A program made the position numbers and the translations under genes. Below, one piece after another: positions 32,476 to 46,249 of a stretch of 64,000 bases of DNA. Source of the stretch: Physcomitrium patens (Eukaryota > Streptophyta > Bryopsida > Funariales > Funariaceae); contig NC_037265.1 in the NCBI RefSeq assembly GCF_000002425.4, positions 6,642,850-6,706,849 on the forward strand, written 5' to 3'. The notes below the pieces were generated by a model. That model was given only the letters and a program-made list of their open reading frames with translations, was not told the DNA's origin and did no database searches. Positions within the stretch are counted from its first letter, which is position 1; each line of letters opens with the position of its first letter.

Positions 32476-33199
32476 TTTCAAGGGTCACTAATGTCTAATA
32501 AAGATGGTTCTAAATATATAAAAACTATTATCAATATAAAATCAACTTCAATAATAGCTTTTTAAAACTAACTACTTTAAAGTAGTAATCTAACCATATT
32601 TTGTGACTAATTAAAATCTAATAATGTGGCTCTCATCACATTGTATAATAAATTATATATTGAATATTTATGTGCATTATTTTTACATAGTAGCCAAATC
32701 ACAATACGACAATGTAAGGGTGAGATTTTATATTGGATGAAATTATATATAGATGAAATTTAAATCTACATGAAATTAGATTAGAAATCAAAAGAATTAG
32801 ATTAGAATTGATTTAGATTAGGATTAGATTAGGATTAGGTTAAGATTGATTTAGGATGAAAAAATTCAAATGAATTTTTTTAGAATTAGGTGAAATTTAT
32901 TTAAATGAAGTTTTATACTTAGATGAATTATTATACTTAGATGAATTATTATTTAAGCATAAATTTTCATTAATAGATGATTTTTTGTTGATAAATGAGC
33001 TTTTATTTAAATTAAATGAATAATAATAATAAAATTAATTACAATAAAAATATAAATAAGAGAAAAAAAAATTAATTATTTTAACTAATATTACAAGGAT
33101 AAATATTATTAAATATTATTATTGATTAAGAAGTTATTTAGGAGGTTAAATAGTGAATTAATAAGCCTTATGAATAGTTATAATTAATAAAAATTATTA
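32476..33199. other. AT-rich stretch with short GGATTAG-type repeats
   Basis: Contains imperfect GATTAGGATTAG repeats (32790-32850) and a duplicated TTATACTTAGATGAATTA unit (32910-32960). No gene is seen. Confidence 0.5.
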
Positions 33200-36100
33200 G
33201 GTAATTTAATTTTTATGAATTAAAATAGATTTTCAACTAGTGGATATTTATTTTAGTTCATAAGTGGTTTTAGTTTCAAATGATGAAGCCATAGTTGGAT
33301 TAATAGAAGAAATAGGTTTAGAAGATGATTTAATAAAATCTTTGGTGAATTTAGCTATAGGCATAGATAGAAATGCTATAGTAGAAATACACTCAAGAGG
33401 GACTTATGAAGAGCTAAAAAAGATAGTAGCAAATAGTAGGCAAGCTACAGATTGAAACATGAGGCCAAACTACAAGCTAAATATAAAATTGTGGCAAAAA
33501 AAATATAACTTGTAGCTATTTAATTATCAATTGATTTTATGGAATATATCAAGTATGCAATTAAAAAGCCAAGTTTAAATGAGAGATGTAGAATTAGATA
33601 TTAGTTTACTTAAGAATCAATAGTTAAATTAAAGATTGAAAGGAGTGATTTTTTGACATGAATAGAAGAAAATATATCTTTAAAAATGCTTATTGCATAT
33701 GATAAAATATTTGCTTTAATTCCTAATAAGATTATATGTGTAGATCTTAATATTGTAGTACTATGGTAATCTTTATAGTACCAAATGTTCTATGAAATTT
33801 AAAGCCTATACCTAAGCCTAAAGCTTTGCATCTAAAATTGATTGGATAATTAAAAGAAAAGATAAAGATGGATATTTTCGAACCTTCAATTATTCTATAT
33901 TATAATAAATGATTCATAGTACTAAAAAAATTAGAGATATTAAGATTTATTTGGAATATGCAATATGCAAACAAAGTCACTATTTGAAATATGAAACTTA
34001 GTCTTCTAATAGCTAAAGTAGCTAAAGAATTTGCAAGGCATGCCATCTATTCTATTAAAGACTTGTATTTTAGGTGTGACCAATTTCAATTGACTAAAGG
34101 GAGTAGAGATTTAACTACCATGAAGAGTTTTTTAGATTTAATGAGGATGTATATCTTACTTCTAGGTGCAACCAATTTAGAGGCTCATATGCATAATACT
34201 ATGAATCAAATATTAAAAAGATTTATGTCTAAAAAAACTATTCTATTTTTAAATAATATATCTATAAATAAAAATAGAAAAAAAATTATAGAAGTTGAAG
34301 GTTATAAAAAGTTTGTTAAAAGGCATATTAAAGATGTGGCTAGGATATTAGAGAGATTGAAGTTAGTTAATCTCATATCATCTTTAGAAAAATTAAGCTT
34401 TGGAATTGATGAGATTCTAATAGTGGGATACATGTAATAAATATGATAGAAAATCAAATCTTAATAAAATTAATGTTATATTTAAAATAAAGACTTGTAA
34501 AAATATTAAAAAAATCAAAATATTTTTACAAATATGTATATTTTATTACATTTGAGTGCATCACTTTTTCCATATTTTAGAGCTACTATACAGATTATTG
34601 AAGAACAATAAGAGATTTTTTTAAGAAGAAGAACAAGAGATAGCTATGAAAAATCTAAAAAAGATGTTAAATTCATTACTTGTATTTAGATAAGTGAATT
34701 ATCAATGTAAAAGGTCAGTGGTTGTAATAGTAGATACAAGTCTCTTGACAATTGGATGGACTATTGGACAAGATGATGTAGAAGGAAAAAAATTTGCTAT
34801 AAGATTTAGAGCCAAGGTACTTACAAAGAGGCAAAGGACTTATCTACAAGTTAAAACAAAGCTTTGGAGAGCACTCACCACTCTAAAGGTTGAGAAGAAT
34901 TATTTGATTGAAGCAAGTATGGTTTTGAAAACAAATTTTTTGCCATTACTTAAAATGATAATTAACTATACTATTCCAAATATAGCCATACTAAATTAGA
35001 TAACTCAAATAAAAATATTGAATCCTATTTTAATACATATTATTGACAAAGAGAACTTGGTAGCAGATATATTATTAAGATCTATGTATATCTTTAAAAA
35101 AAAAATAATGGCACATAAAAGAGATGAAGATCAAGAAAAAAAAAAGCTATAAAAATTTATTTGCTACTGATAGAATGGATTTTGGTACTAAGGTTCAAAT
35201 TTTCTATAAAAGTTTATATGAAGGAAAATTAAAGGATATTAGAATTTATTTGTGTATAATTTAAAGACAAGAACGACAAATGGATAAAATCTTAAAAGAT
35301 ATTAGATATTGATTTTATATTCATTTGTTTAAAAATAGATTTTTATAGAAGATACCAAAAAGAAGTGATAAAATTCTATTGAAAGTAATAGAAGATCTTA
35401 AAACTAAATTTAAAGTTTTAAAAGAATATCATAATATACTTTGGATAAAATACAAAGGAATTTGGATTATATATATCAAGATCAAGAAAAGGTATTATTA
35501 AAAGGACTTATACAAGGATGTAGAAGCCTTTGTGAGTTCATGTATAAAGTATCAATTACAATCCAAGGTCAAGTATAGAGATGGATTATATCTTACTTAT
35601 CTACCTTTTATACATTTTCAATAGATAATGATTTAGTAACTATGTCATTAAAACTTTGCAATATAAAATACTTGATCTTGACAAGGAAAGAGCTATCAAA
35701 TTATATTGAAGAGAGGATTTTAAGAATCAAGACCATATAATCAATATAAAAATTTATATTAGAAGAAATCTTCAGCAAATATGGTAGCATTGAAAGAATG
35801 AGAGCTGATAAAAGAAAATGAGATGTTGAAGCAAGAAATTTTTTCAATATGTATAAAATTCAACTGAAGTTGACTACTTCTTATAATCCTGAAGTCAATG
35901 AGAAGAGTAAAAAGAGTATCATCTTATCATTTATGCATTAGTTAAGGTATGTAAGGATAAGCCAATTCAATGGCCTAAACTGCTTCTATTTGTTTTATGG
36001 ACTGATAGGATTATTCACTATATTGTCACTGATTATATGCCCATGGAGTCAATGGAGATACACAAAAATTATGAAGCAAGCTAAAGAAAACTATCTTATA

Positions 36101-36480
36101 TGGAGGCTTCTATCTTAAAAAGATGACATAAATATATATATATTTTTTTTAATTGAAGCTTTGAATCTAATAGTTGAGAAGGTTATCTAAAGACATATAA
36201 ATTATAGCTGAGAGATTAAAAGAAGCAAGATTGAAAAATAAAGAAAGATTTGGTAGGACTCATAGATTGAGGCCTAAGCTTATAGGGATTGGAGACTGAA
36301 TTCTAATTTATGATAGCAGCTTTGAACATCAGCAGAGTATTATAAAGAAATTTATAAAGAAATAGTTTGGACCATATATGGTAGTTATAATCTATGATAA
36401 TACTACATATATCTTATATGAATTAGATGTATCTATTATTAGAATTCTAAATGCAAAAAAAATAATAAAGGCTTTTTAAA
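33200..36480 (+). pseudogene. pol: D2 pol: decayed relative of Gyp-D Pol
   Basis: Collinear with Gyp-D Pol from its N-terminal part (IVEIHSRGTYEELKK, near 33390) through RT (33840-34437), RNase H (34694-35100), integrase (35300-36050) and the GPY end (FGPYMVVIIYDNTTY, near 36370). Many stops and A/T-ward substitutions break it. The RT catalytic motif has become FLNNIS, with both Asp changed to Asn. Gag and a 5' LTR are not recognisable upstream, where the F1/F2 pair lies. Confidence 0.88.
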
Positions 36481-36648
36481 AAATAATAGGTGATTCAAAA
36501 TAAAAGTCTTTGGAGAATTTTTATATCAATATTTGGATCAAAAATATGAAGTTGAAGAACCTATGAGTGATTTAAAGAAATGTCAAGAAGATGAGAGGGA
36601 GTAGCATATGCCACATATTGGAAGATGAGTAGGTTAGAAGGAAATAGA

Positions 36649-37466
36649 TATCATACTATAATTATTTATAGTATGTAAATATTAATTAAAATATATAATA
36701 TTTTTATAAAACTTGATGTATATTAAAGTGGTTAATAGATTGATTTAAAGAGAGTTGATGTAAGAAAATTTATTTTGAGGTTTATTTATTTTTATTAAAT
36801 AAGATTTAGATATTTAATATAAAATTTTAAAAAAAGATTGGAGTTCAAAGATGAAGATGCAAACTATTAAGAAACTTATTTTGAAGGATGAAAGCAAAGT
36901 ACGGATGGATGAAGGAAGAGAGTGAAGGTTTTCATTTCTATTAGTCAAAGCTCATGACCAATAGACTTTTAACAGGCTATCTACAACTATAACAAGGATT
37001 TTAGTAGCTTTTGAAGAAACATTTGAGAATTAAAATTAAGATTTTTTATATTTAAGATATGAATTATAATTTGTATATAAAATTTAAAGGATTTGGAATC
37101 ATGATAAAGAAAATATAGCCATTCAAAATTAAGGGGTCTTTTAAGACATATTGTTGTTTTTTTGAAAATACGAGGAATCATACAATAGCATTTGGAGATC
37201 GAGACACATAGATGCAAGGGTGATTATAAGACCTATGTCTTTTACAAAAGAATTGTTAAATTTACAATTTATATAAAGGAATTATAAGGAGTTGAAAACA
37301 ACTCAAGTAATTCAAAGAGAATAAAAGAATCATTTTATTGATAGTAATAGTTGGAGCCATAATTTGAATTTCCAAACAAGTTTTTAGCATAAAATTTCTT
37401 AAAATATAAGTTATAAGGTTAAAAAGCTATATATTAATTTTTGTGGTATTTAATGGATTATTTTGT

Positions 37467-37516
<50 letters not shown>

Positions 37517-37890
37517 CATAAATATATGTAAATAAGGATTTTAGAGATATTTCAAGATTTATAACAAATTTATAGTTGAAATTTTTTTGTGTTAGTTTTT
37601 TAAAATATATCAGTACTTCATGTAAAATTTGAATTTGTTGGACAATCTGATTATAAAATATGAGGAATTGAAGTTTGAAAAAAATTCTCTATAAAAATAT
37701 ATAAGGTTTAAGAATATTTTTATCATATTTTAGGTGTTCTTGGATAGTTAGGACTTATGTATTGATATAATTGCTCCTATATGGACAATTGTATATATAA
37801 ACTTGGTACTTTTTTATTTTGAAAATTAATTGAGCAATTAATCACAATTAAAAGTCCAACGCTTTTTTGAAGCAAATTCTTTGTACTCCA
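36649..37890 (+). repeat. 3' LTR of D2
   Basis: Begins TATCATACTATAA (intact family start TGTCATACTA), opening with a perfect 10-bp inverted repeat at 36652-36675. It aligns in order with the reverse complement of LTR-E. Purine-rich GAAGGAAATAGA precedes it as a likely polypurine tract. A (TA)n run lies at 37471-37506. The right end is lost against a copia LTR fragment. Confidence 0.75.
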
Positions 37891-38010
37891 AAAATATTAC
37901 GGCTTATCCATATATTGGTTCTTCTACAATCTTCAAGCCATTTCTTTGACCACTAATAACTTATCTAACATAATATTTTATACAAAGTATTTTTTTCATA
38001 TTTATCTTTA
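37891..38010 (-). repeat. Copia LTR fragment
   Basis: TTTGACCACTAATAACTTATCTAACATAAT matches the outer end of the Copia-2 LTR (near 18475-18510). Confidence 0.6.
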
Positions 38011-40512
38011 TTTATTTACTTAAATTATATTTAGTTGTACTACAAACAATCTAAAGTCAAGTATTATTTACTTGCCAAATAAGATCAAATTATTATTCTA
38101 TAGCTTAGAAATATTTTTTAGTAAAATAAATTATAATAATTATAATAAATAAGAAAAAAATTTTATTAAAAAAAATAATAATAATCATAGAATATAAATC
38201 TAGATTGATAGTATTTCTTTTATTGATGTTATCATGTAATATATTATTAGATGCCAAATTTCCTTGGATGTATGTAGTTTAGTTTGGTTAATGATTTTTC
38301 ATCTATTAGTAGTTTTTTCATTAATTTACTTATTCATGCCAATTAAGATTTGAATACTTAAGTGGATTAAAATCCATTCTTATCAAGTCAAATTTTTTGA
38401 ATGATTTTGAAAGTGAAAGAATTTTTTGTAAGGATTTACTTAGTTATGGTGTTTTATCTATTTAAATAAAGCTTTAGGATTTCTCTTATTTTCATACTTG
38501 CATTCTTAGATTCTTCTTTTTTTATATGAAAAATAACTTGACTTAGTTTGATATAGATTTCTACTCTTTCAATTGATAAGAATTTCTCTTTTTCATCAAT
38601 TTATAGTATAGCAAATTAGAATGAAGTAGATTGTAATAATAAAAAATAAAAAATAAATTTGATTTTAATTTGTGTTTTGTTGTTGGGCATTGTTTTATTG
38701 TATGGTAGAACCTAGCTTACCTACTACCAAGATGTTGGAATATGATGTAGTGGTATTGGATATCGAATATAATACTGCGTTAAAATATGCCACGAAACAA
38801 GAGTGGGGTACTAGATACTGTGACAAAACTGAAGTCACCAAGTGGAATATATGAAGGTAAGGTTGTAATCTTACATAAGAATGGAGCTTAGGTCACAATG
38901 TTGGATGATCAAAGGTTACAATCAAAGAATGCAAAATCACAAGGCAAGGCAATATTTGAGTTATGAGGTGGAGTTCATTTGGCAAAGCAATACTTGAGTC
39001 ATGAAATGGAGTTGCAAAAGGACTTTGGAATTTGGTTTATGTAAACTACAGCATTGAGATCTATATTAGAAGAGCTTACAGTGTAAGAATATTATAATGT
39101 AGAGTTTCTAGTCAAGAAAGTTATACAATATAGAAAGATTTTAGTGTAATGTCTCTTGCTACAAAGATACTTGGTACAAAGCATTTGTCCTTTGTCCAAG
39201 ACGTACAATGCAATAATTTGGTATAAAAATAATAAAGATAAGTCAATGGCTAGTAGTGGCCACCAACAACTTCTGGCGTATACTTATGACTCAAGGCATT
39301 AAGCCATGAGCTTAGGTGAGTACAAAAAGAAGGTCTAAGGTCAAAGATCCTTTGTGTTTATAGGATCCATGATGATAAGGTGCATGGTAATAGGATTTTT
39401 ATGGTGATAGGATTATTATGACATATCCATAATTATAGGCCTCATTGCATGGTTATTAGGCATTAAAAATTATTTAGGATTCTTTAATGTGAAGTTTGAA
39501 AGTTCACTCCAAGTGCATATGAAGTCCAAATTTGATTATTTTTGAGTCAATTTTATATAGAAAAGATCTAATAAATTAATTAGCAGGCTTAATTTTTATA
39601 ATGGAGGTCATTTGGAGCATTGAGGTTGTATTACAAAATACCAATTGCTTTCTAAGTAAATTTTTGATTTTTTCTCACTTTTTTATATTTTGTTTTATTA
39701 CAATTATCTTTTATTGTCACAAATTTTGTAATTTATGATCACCAACAGCAAATGGATGCCAATGGCTTTAGTTCACTTTGATTTTTGCTTATATATTGTT
39801 AAAGATGAAGATCTAGTATAGATTTTTGGATTTTTTTTTGTACCTTTTCATAGTTATAAGAATTATTTCCAGAGGTTTTTTGTGGTTATTCTATTTAGTA
39901 TTTATACTAATTTTTATTGATAGAAATGAGGTCAGATTGATAGCTGGCTAGATCCTTTTGTTTATAGATATGTTGGACATGTAGTAATTTAGAATTGACT
40001 ATTTGTGAATTATAAAGCTTAGTGGTTTTGTAAGTACAAATTGACCTACTTTTAATGAATGATATGCCTTTAAGGTCTTACAACAAAACTTAGAGCACAA
40101 TGCACTCCAAACCTATAGAAAATGGAGTGAAGCACATTCACTTGAATTACATAAAATAATTTATTATTAAAAGGCTCACATAGAATTTATTTCAGCTCTT
40201 AAAGGTGGTATTATTTCAAGCTTTTATGCCAATGGTGAAGGAAGAAGATCCAATCTAAAGAAAAATTGATACATCTTTAGATGATATCAAAGAAAAAAAA
40301 AGCTACTTCTTTAATCAATACTTCTATTATTTTATCTTATATAACTCAAGCAATGATAGTAATTTTATCTACAATAGGAGAGCCATCCTTATTTGAATCT
40401 CTTTAAATATTTATTAAGCTCTTAGAGCACAAATATGGAAGTTTTAGATGTGATCAAATGTAATACATTTAAGACTTTTATTATCATTCTGTGATACAAT
40501 TATATAATAAAA

Positions 40513-40559
<47 letters not shown>

Positions 40560-41000
40560 AATCATCTTGGTTCAATAATAATTCAAGATATTTAAACATG
40601 GCTTTTATAAAGGCCTCTTAATTTATTTCTTGTCATAATAGCTAATAAATTAAAGGCTGGTTAGTAATTTTATCTTCTAGGTTATAAAAATTCTTTTATT
40701 ACTTTAAAAAGATCATAAATTGGTAAAAAATAAAAGATAAAAGAGACAAATAATTAATACTAGGATTAAATTAAAATTAGGATTAAGTTAAAAAATCTTT
40801 AGAATAGATTAGATTGATATTCAATAGTTGATTGTTTGTAGAACAAGGTTGAAATCAAACCTCTAGTTACTATAAGTGTTGTTTAGGACAGAATATGAAG
40901 GTATTTGAAAATGAGCAATTGAAATTAAAAAGTTAGTTTTAAGCTTGTTTTAGAAGCATAATTCTTGTTTTCATAAGATTTGAGATAAATTTGCAATTCT
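38011..41000. other. Unassigned decayed repeats
   Basis: About 3 kb with no convincing gene. A diverged direct repeat (CAAGGCAATATTTGAG / CAAAGCAATACTTGAG, 38940-39015) and a (TA)n run at about 40519-40558 are visible. Moderately GC-richer blocks at 38700-39400 look like decayed element sequence, but I could not match them. Confidence 0.4.
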
Positions 41001-41397
41001 TATTCAAAGTTAGTATTTGTATTGATAACTTTGAATTTATGTAATATAATTAGGGCAAATATTCTTGGCTAGCTCATGTAATTTATGTCATATCTATAGT
41101 TCAAAATTATATAGTGTTTAGTTGATTAGGTGTACTAAGTATGTATAAAATTTTATATTAATTTAATAGTGAAATTAAGAGATATCTGATTTTTAATACA
41201 AGAGGATATTAGAACTTAACAATTTGAGGTTGGATACAATTTCTATGATATCTAAAGATTTATTAGTTGAAATAAAGTGAAATTTGTTATAGTATTAGAA
41301 ACCTATCAATATTTTTTGGATACTTGTAAAGAATAATTTTACCTTCTACAGCCAGGTACTCAAAGTATTCTCAAATAAGATAACATGTAATATAATA
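41001..41397 (+). repeat. Relict end of a Gyp-D type LTR
   Basis: ACCTTCTACAGCCAGGTACT...ATGTAATATAATACTG at 41341-41400 matches the last 55 bp of the Gyp-D LTR. The sequence before it, with GAACTTAACAATTTGAGGTTG, follows that LTR more loosely. Confidence 0.6.
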
Positions 41398-41639
41398 CTG
41401 TTATAAAAAAGAAGATATTCCACATAACATGTATACTTATTTTATTTGGTTAGTAGTAAAGTCAAAAATATATTTACTAAGAGTCAAGTTATTAAGATTT
41501 TCTTATCTAAAATTGATAAAAAATTCTTGAATTTAGACACATTAAGAATTATTCTCAACTATATTGTAAGATAAAATTGGCACAAGTATTTACAAAAGTT
41601 AAAAAATATAATAAAATAATATGTCAACATGATATTATT

Positions 41640-41983
41640 GATATGGTAGCTTAAATGACAAATGTATTTAAGCTAAAGAAGATGGCAACTTCTACAAGTA
41701 GCTTGACAAAAATTCAACTTAAAAAATCTATACATTCTTGGAAGTATAATGAATCTAATTATATTAAAAATAATCCCAATTATTCCAAAAAAAAGTAAGC
41801 CTTACATTTGAAGAAGTCTAAGTTTAAAGTTGAGATGGCTAAAGTAGAAAATATATCTTAAAAGAAGTAATTAAAAGATACTCATTGTGATAAGTTTAAT
41901 CAAAATGAAGATAATTGCTTCATATTACATCCATAAAAATGTCCTACTTCAAATAAAGAAAAGACCTAAGAGACTAAAATTGC
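41640..41983 (+). pseudogene. Decayed gag C-terminal fragment
   Basis: Reads with breaks to HCDKFNQNEDNCFILHP near 41880-41930, a degenerate zinc-knuckle-like pattern in a Lys-rich context. It stops where the inverted OTA-like LTR begins at 41984. Confidence 0.45.
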
Positions 41984-42420
41984 TGAGTGTAAATGTAAAA
42001 TTTACTCCTCAATCCAAATTACAAGGTTGCTTTAATTAAAAGTTGCTTGTAATTGGTAGTATGAAGTGGAAGTAGCAAGAACAAGAACAAAAGAAGTATA
42101 ACAAAAAAGAAAGTAAAACAAGTGCAATCAAGAAATTGTATACTTTCAAACTAATCATAGTCTATACATTAGATTTTTATCTAATAAAAAATAAAAAATA
42201 AAAGTATTAAATATAATTTTAGAAAGGTAAATTTATTATCTATACAATGATATAAGAAACATATAAATCCGAATTACTATGAGTAAGTTATGAAGGTTTA
42301 AAAATAAAAAGTAAATAAATACAAAGTTAAGTAAATAATTTTTACTTCAAAGATAACTTGCTTAAGAGATCAAAAGTTCGAACTTCACCATGGCTCATAT
42401 GAGTCATCAAATTGACTCAT
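41984..42420 (-). repeat. OTA-G type LTR, inverted arm
   Basis: The reverse complement matches 43185-43610 in order, including GTAGCAAGAACAAGAACAAA and ATAAATCCGAATTACTATGA. The low end (TGAGTGTAAAT) is the inverse of the LTR end before the PBS at 43614. The limit on the other side is uncertain. Confidence 0.7.
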
Positions 42421-43184
42421 TAGTTGGTTGAGGACAAAAGAATATATGTAAAGTGCCAAAATTACAATTGTTAGGTAAAGATATCCTTAGAGGATGTTAA
42501 ATGAAGAAGAGTAATATTAGTAGAGAAGAAATGGAGTCTTAGTAAGTCTTGGAGGTAATTATCTTAGTTGATTTAGTATTTTTTATTTATTATAGAATAT
42601 TAAAGAATATTTACGAAGATCAATATTTATATTGGCCTTTTATCTATACATATTATTCATAAGAAAAACTATAAATATTAGTTAGTGTTTAAAAGAAGCA
42701 TGAGAAAGAACCTCATGTCTTTTTAGTTAATTATATAGAAAGTAGGATTTATAGTAGATTTAAATTGACTTTATTACTATAAAAATCATCAAGATAGGAA
42801 ATTATAGCCTTATACTGATATTATTATTATAGAACTATTATAAAAAAATCAGAATTTATTTAGAATTTATTTAGAATTTTTTAAGAATTTTTAGAGCAAT
42901 TTCCAAGACTTTGGTAAAAATGAGTTTTACCACTTTAGGAGCCATTATGAAGAATTGGAGCAAGATTTGAAGGCCTTGCAAGGTTCTTAAGCTAATAGGG
43001 TGTTTTTAAACACTGTGGTGAGGTCAAAAATGCAAAAAAATAAGTTTAACTAGTAGAAAATAGGAGGACCGGCAGCTAGTCTAATCTTTGTAAGAAGGGA
43101 GGTGTACAAATCCTATATGGGTTGTAGCACCTTGGATATAAGTAGGAAGATAAAACTAAGGCCTCAAGGCTTTTTTAGAGAATC
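42421..43184. other. Region between inverted OTA-G LTR arms
   Basis: No gene. The right part (42880-43184) is probably the 5' part of the plus-strand OTA-G LTR. Confidence 0.45.
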
Positions 43185-43610
43185 CATATAAATTTTTTGT
43201 GAGCCTTGGTGAGGCTCGAACTCTTGATCTCTTAAGTAAGTTATCTTTGAGGTAAAAATTATTTATTTAATTTATTTATTTATTTACTTGTTATTTTTCA
43301 AATCTTCATAACTTATTCATAGTAATTCGGATTTATATATATCTCACACCATTGGAAAGGTAAAAAAAATTGACTTTCGAAAAATATATTTTTTACTTTT
43401 ACTTTTTATTTTTTATTGGATAAAAACTCAATGAACACACTATGATTAGTTTTGTAGTATACAATTGCTTGATTGCATTTATTCCAATTGTTTTGTGTTT
43501 TGCTTCTTTTGTTCTTGTTCTTGCTACTTTCACTTCACACCACCTATTACAAAAAACTCTTAATTGAGGCCATCTTGTAATTGGGTTAAGGAGTGAAATT
43601 TACACTCACA
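43185..43610 (+). repeat. OTA-G LTR, 3' part (plus strand)
   Basis: Ends CACTCACA directly before a PBS-like site at 43614, and is inverted relative to 41984-42420. Confidence 0.65.
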
Positions 43611-43613
43611 ATT

Positions 43614-43631
43614 TGGTGCATTTGCTAGGAG
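43614..43631 (+). promoter_or_regulatory. Degenerate tRNA-Asp type PBS of OTA-G
   Basis: TGGTGCATTTGCTAGGAG resembles the plant Tat/Athila PBS TGGCGCCGTTGCCGGGGA, with several changes that are mostly transitions or towards T. Confidence 0.6.
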
Positions 43632-46249
43632 ATGGTGCTTGTAATGGTGTGTGTGAATATGAAGTTGCTTGTTGTGATTGATGTTGCTTGGTTTTTTTGA
43701 GTAAGCAATTCAAATAGGTCTTCATTGTTGGTAAGTTTCCTACATCTCTTCCTTATGTGTGAAAACAAAGCATTTCAAATTTTTACTTTATAAGATAGTC
43801 AAGGATTTCAATGTTGATTTTAATATGGAACGCTCTCGGATTTATATCAATCAGTTTTTATGTGTTGCATCTTTTAGGTTGAAACTTCTTAAGAATGTGC
43901 ATCTTGATGTAAGCTTTCCAAAAAGCTATTACATGTTCCAAACGGAGTTGATTTGAATTTTTAGTGACTTTTAGATTAAGAAGAGGTTCACTGCCTAGGT
44001 AGTTTCATGTACTCCTTGTTTGGAAATGCATTTCTTAGTGCTTGGTTATTATTCTACTGTGGAAATTTTTGTAGGCAAACATCTTGAAGTTGAGTTTGTA
44101 ATGGTGGAAAATTCAATGCTATTGAATCAAAACTGAATCAAAATGGTGGAAATTTTTGGAGTAGAAAGAGATTGCTTCCATGAGCGGAATACAATTGTGG
44201 TTAGTGAATTCTATTTCTTTTATCATTTATATTTTGGATTCTATGCTATGTATTAAAATTTTGAGTTAAAAATCTTCTTCTTAATTATATCAAATTATAA
44301 TAAAAATAAAAATAAATATATATATATATAAAAAAAAATCAAGAAAGAAATAAAATAAAATGAAAATAAAGAGAACAAATATTAAATTAAAATAATTATT
44401 TCATTAATTAAAAAAATAAACTCAATTAATAGTTTTAATTTAATTTTAACTTTTATTTTAACCTTTTTTTTAACTTTTATTTTTATTTTTATTTTTACTT
44501 TTACTTGTCTTTTTTATTTTATTTTATTTTTCTTACTTCTATTTACTAATATTATTTTTTCTTTTACATGCATGAAATTTTTTATGTATTGAGATAAATT
44601 CAATATATTTCTTCATTTTTTTACTAATTGATTTAGTATGCAATATTTTTATTTCTAATCTTAAATAATATATGATTAGTTTATTGTTTGGTAGCATTAC
44701 TTGGTGGTTTTCTTAAGTTGGTTGTCAGTTCCAAAAGCATAAGAGGTAGAGCTCGTCGTCAAGGTTTCATTACTTCTCCTCCTTGTAATTTTTCTTATTG
44801 AAGGTATTTTTCTAGTGATAGGAGGATTTAATCACCTCCTCCATCCTTCATAACATTTCTTTTCATCTTTGTAAATTTTCAATTGAGGACTTTTTTTAGT
44901 AATAGACAGATTTAATCACTCTTTCTATCCCTCATATCTCTTTTATTCACAAAAGTAGTGTAGAAAGAACTTAAGAAAGATTCAAGAGAATTCTTTATCA
45001 ACAAAAGAAGAAAGATATTTTAAAAGAAAGAATCAGATAGAAAAGGTAGATAGAAGAGTCTTGAGAAAAAGAAGAACATAAAAAATAGGAAAGGAGAAAT
45101 GAAAAGATCCATAATTGAAGTTATAATTCAAGGTGAGTATCTTTTCAACAAAGTTCATTTAGTTTTAAATTTATTTTGCTATCACAAATTGTAATTTGAG
45201 GAGAAGGAGCACAAGAAGAAAGGAAAAAATATCAATAGCTTATAAACAAGTAAGTCCTTGAATCTTGTTAATTATTTCTTTCTTTGAAATTTTAGAAAAT
45301 TTCTTGAATACAAGGAGCGAGAATTAGGAGTTAGATGGTAGAATCTAAGAGGAAGATACAAAAAGAAATAACCTTCTAAACCTTCTTATAGATTTTATTT
45401 TTTTTTAGGATTAATAGAGTCTTAGAACCTTTTTTTTATCCTAAGTCAAAAATAGTTTTTTAAAAATCGATTAGTTTGAATTAAATAAGAGGAAGTCTCC
45501 ATTGGAATTCTTTAATACGTGCCATATTCGCTGAAGATGCAAGTAGGTGAGTCTTTCTTCAACACGGTGTGATTGTCTTGTAAAGAATGATTTTTTTCTA
45601 ATAAAGAAGTGTTTATAACTATTGTAGTAGATAATTCTCTAATTGTCTTGTTGTGAAAAGGTAAGAAAAAGAGAGAGCTTGAGCTTCCTATTATACTAGT
45701 ATAGAATTCTTTTTCACAATTAAGATTGCTTAGATTCATCCCTACACACGATAGTTTTGTATAATAATTAAAGTTAGGAATAGTCTTGCTTGGAGTGATA
45801 CTCATGCAAGCATTCCTCTTCTAGCTACTTTTGTTTTGTTTCTATTTCTTGTTAAAAGGTACTTAAGTAGATTGCACATCGAGGAGCTCAAAATTTAAAT
45901 TATTAAAAATTGTGAAGATTAAAAATTATACTAATTTAAACAATATATTTATAGTCATATAGATATATTGTTCTATTAGATTTAAGCAACCCAATCTATC
46001 TTCACCCATAGAAAATCTGGAACTTATTAACAAAAAAATAAATCAAAGGTCAAACAAGTAGAGACTAAAAGATTGGACAAACAATCTCTTCTTCCAATGT
46101 CAAAAGATATTTTTGTTCTAAACCCATTTGAATTAAATTTAGACTAGGGAGTAGGAAAAAAAAGATTTAGATACTAACTCTTCTAACTCGATTATAGACA
46201 TAAATCAAGAGAGAGAAGGGTCAACATCTTCTTCACTTCTAATAGAATA
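43632..46249 (+). other. Leader/internal region of OTA-G, no gene read
   Basis: AT-rich. Low-complexity (TTTTA)n lies at 44440-44540. I cannot support any reading frame; a 97-residue minus frame at 45512-45805 has no recognisable features. Confidence 0.4.

Noticed and set aside
32790..32850. Interstitial telomere repeats
   Set aside because: The unit is an irregular GATTAG/GGATTAG mix, not TTTAGGG, and is short.
42380..42400. tRNA T-arm-like GTTCGAAC here and near 43208
   Set aside because: Both fall at matching places in the inverted OTA-G LTR arms and no cloverleaf forms around them.
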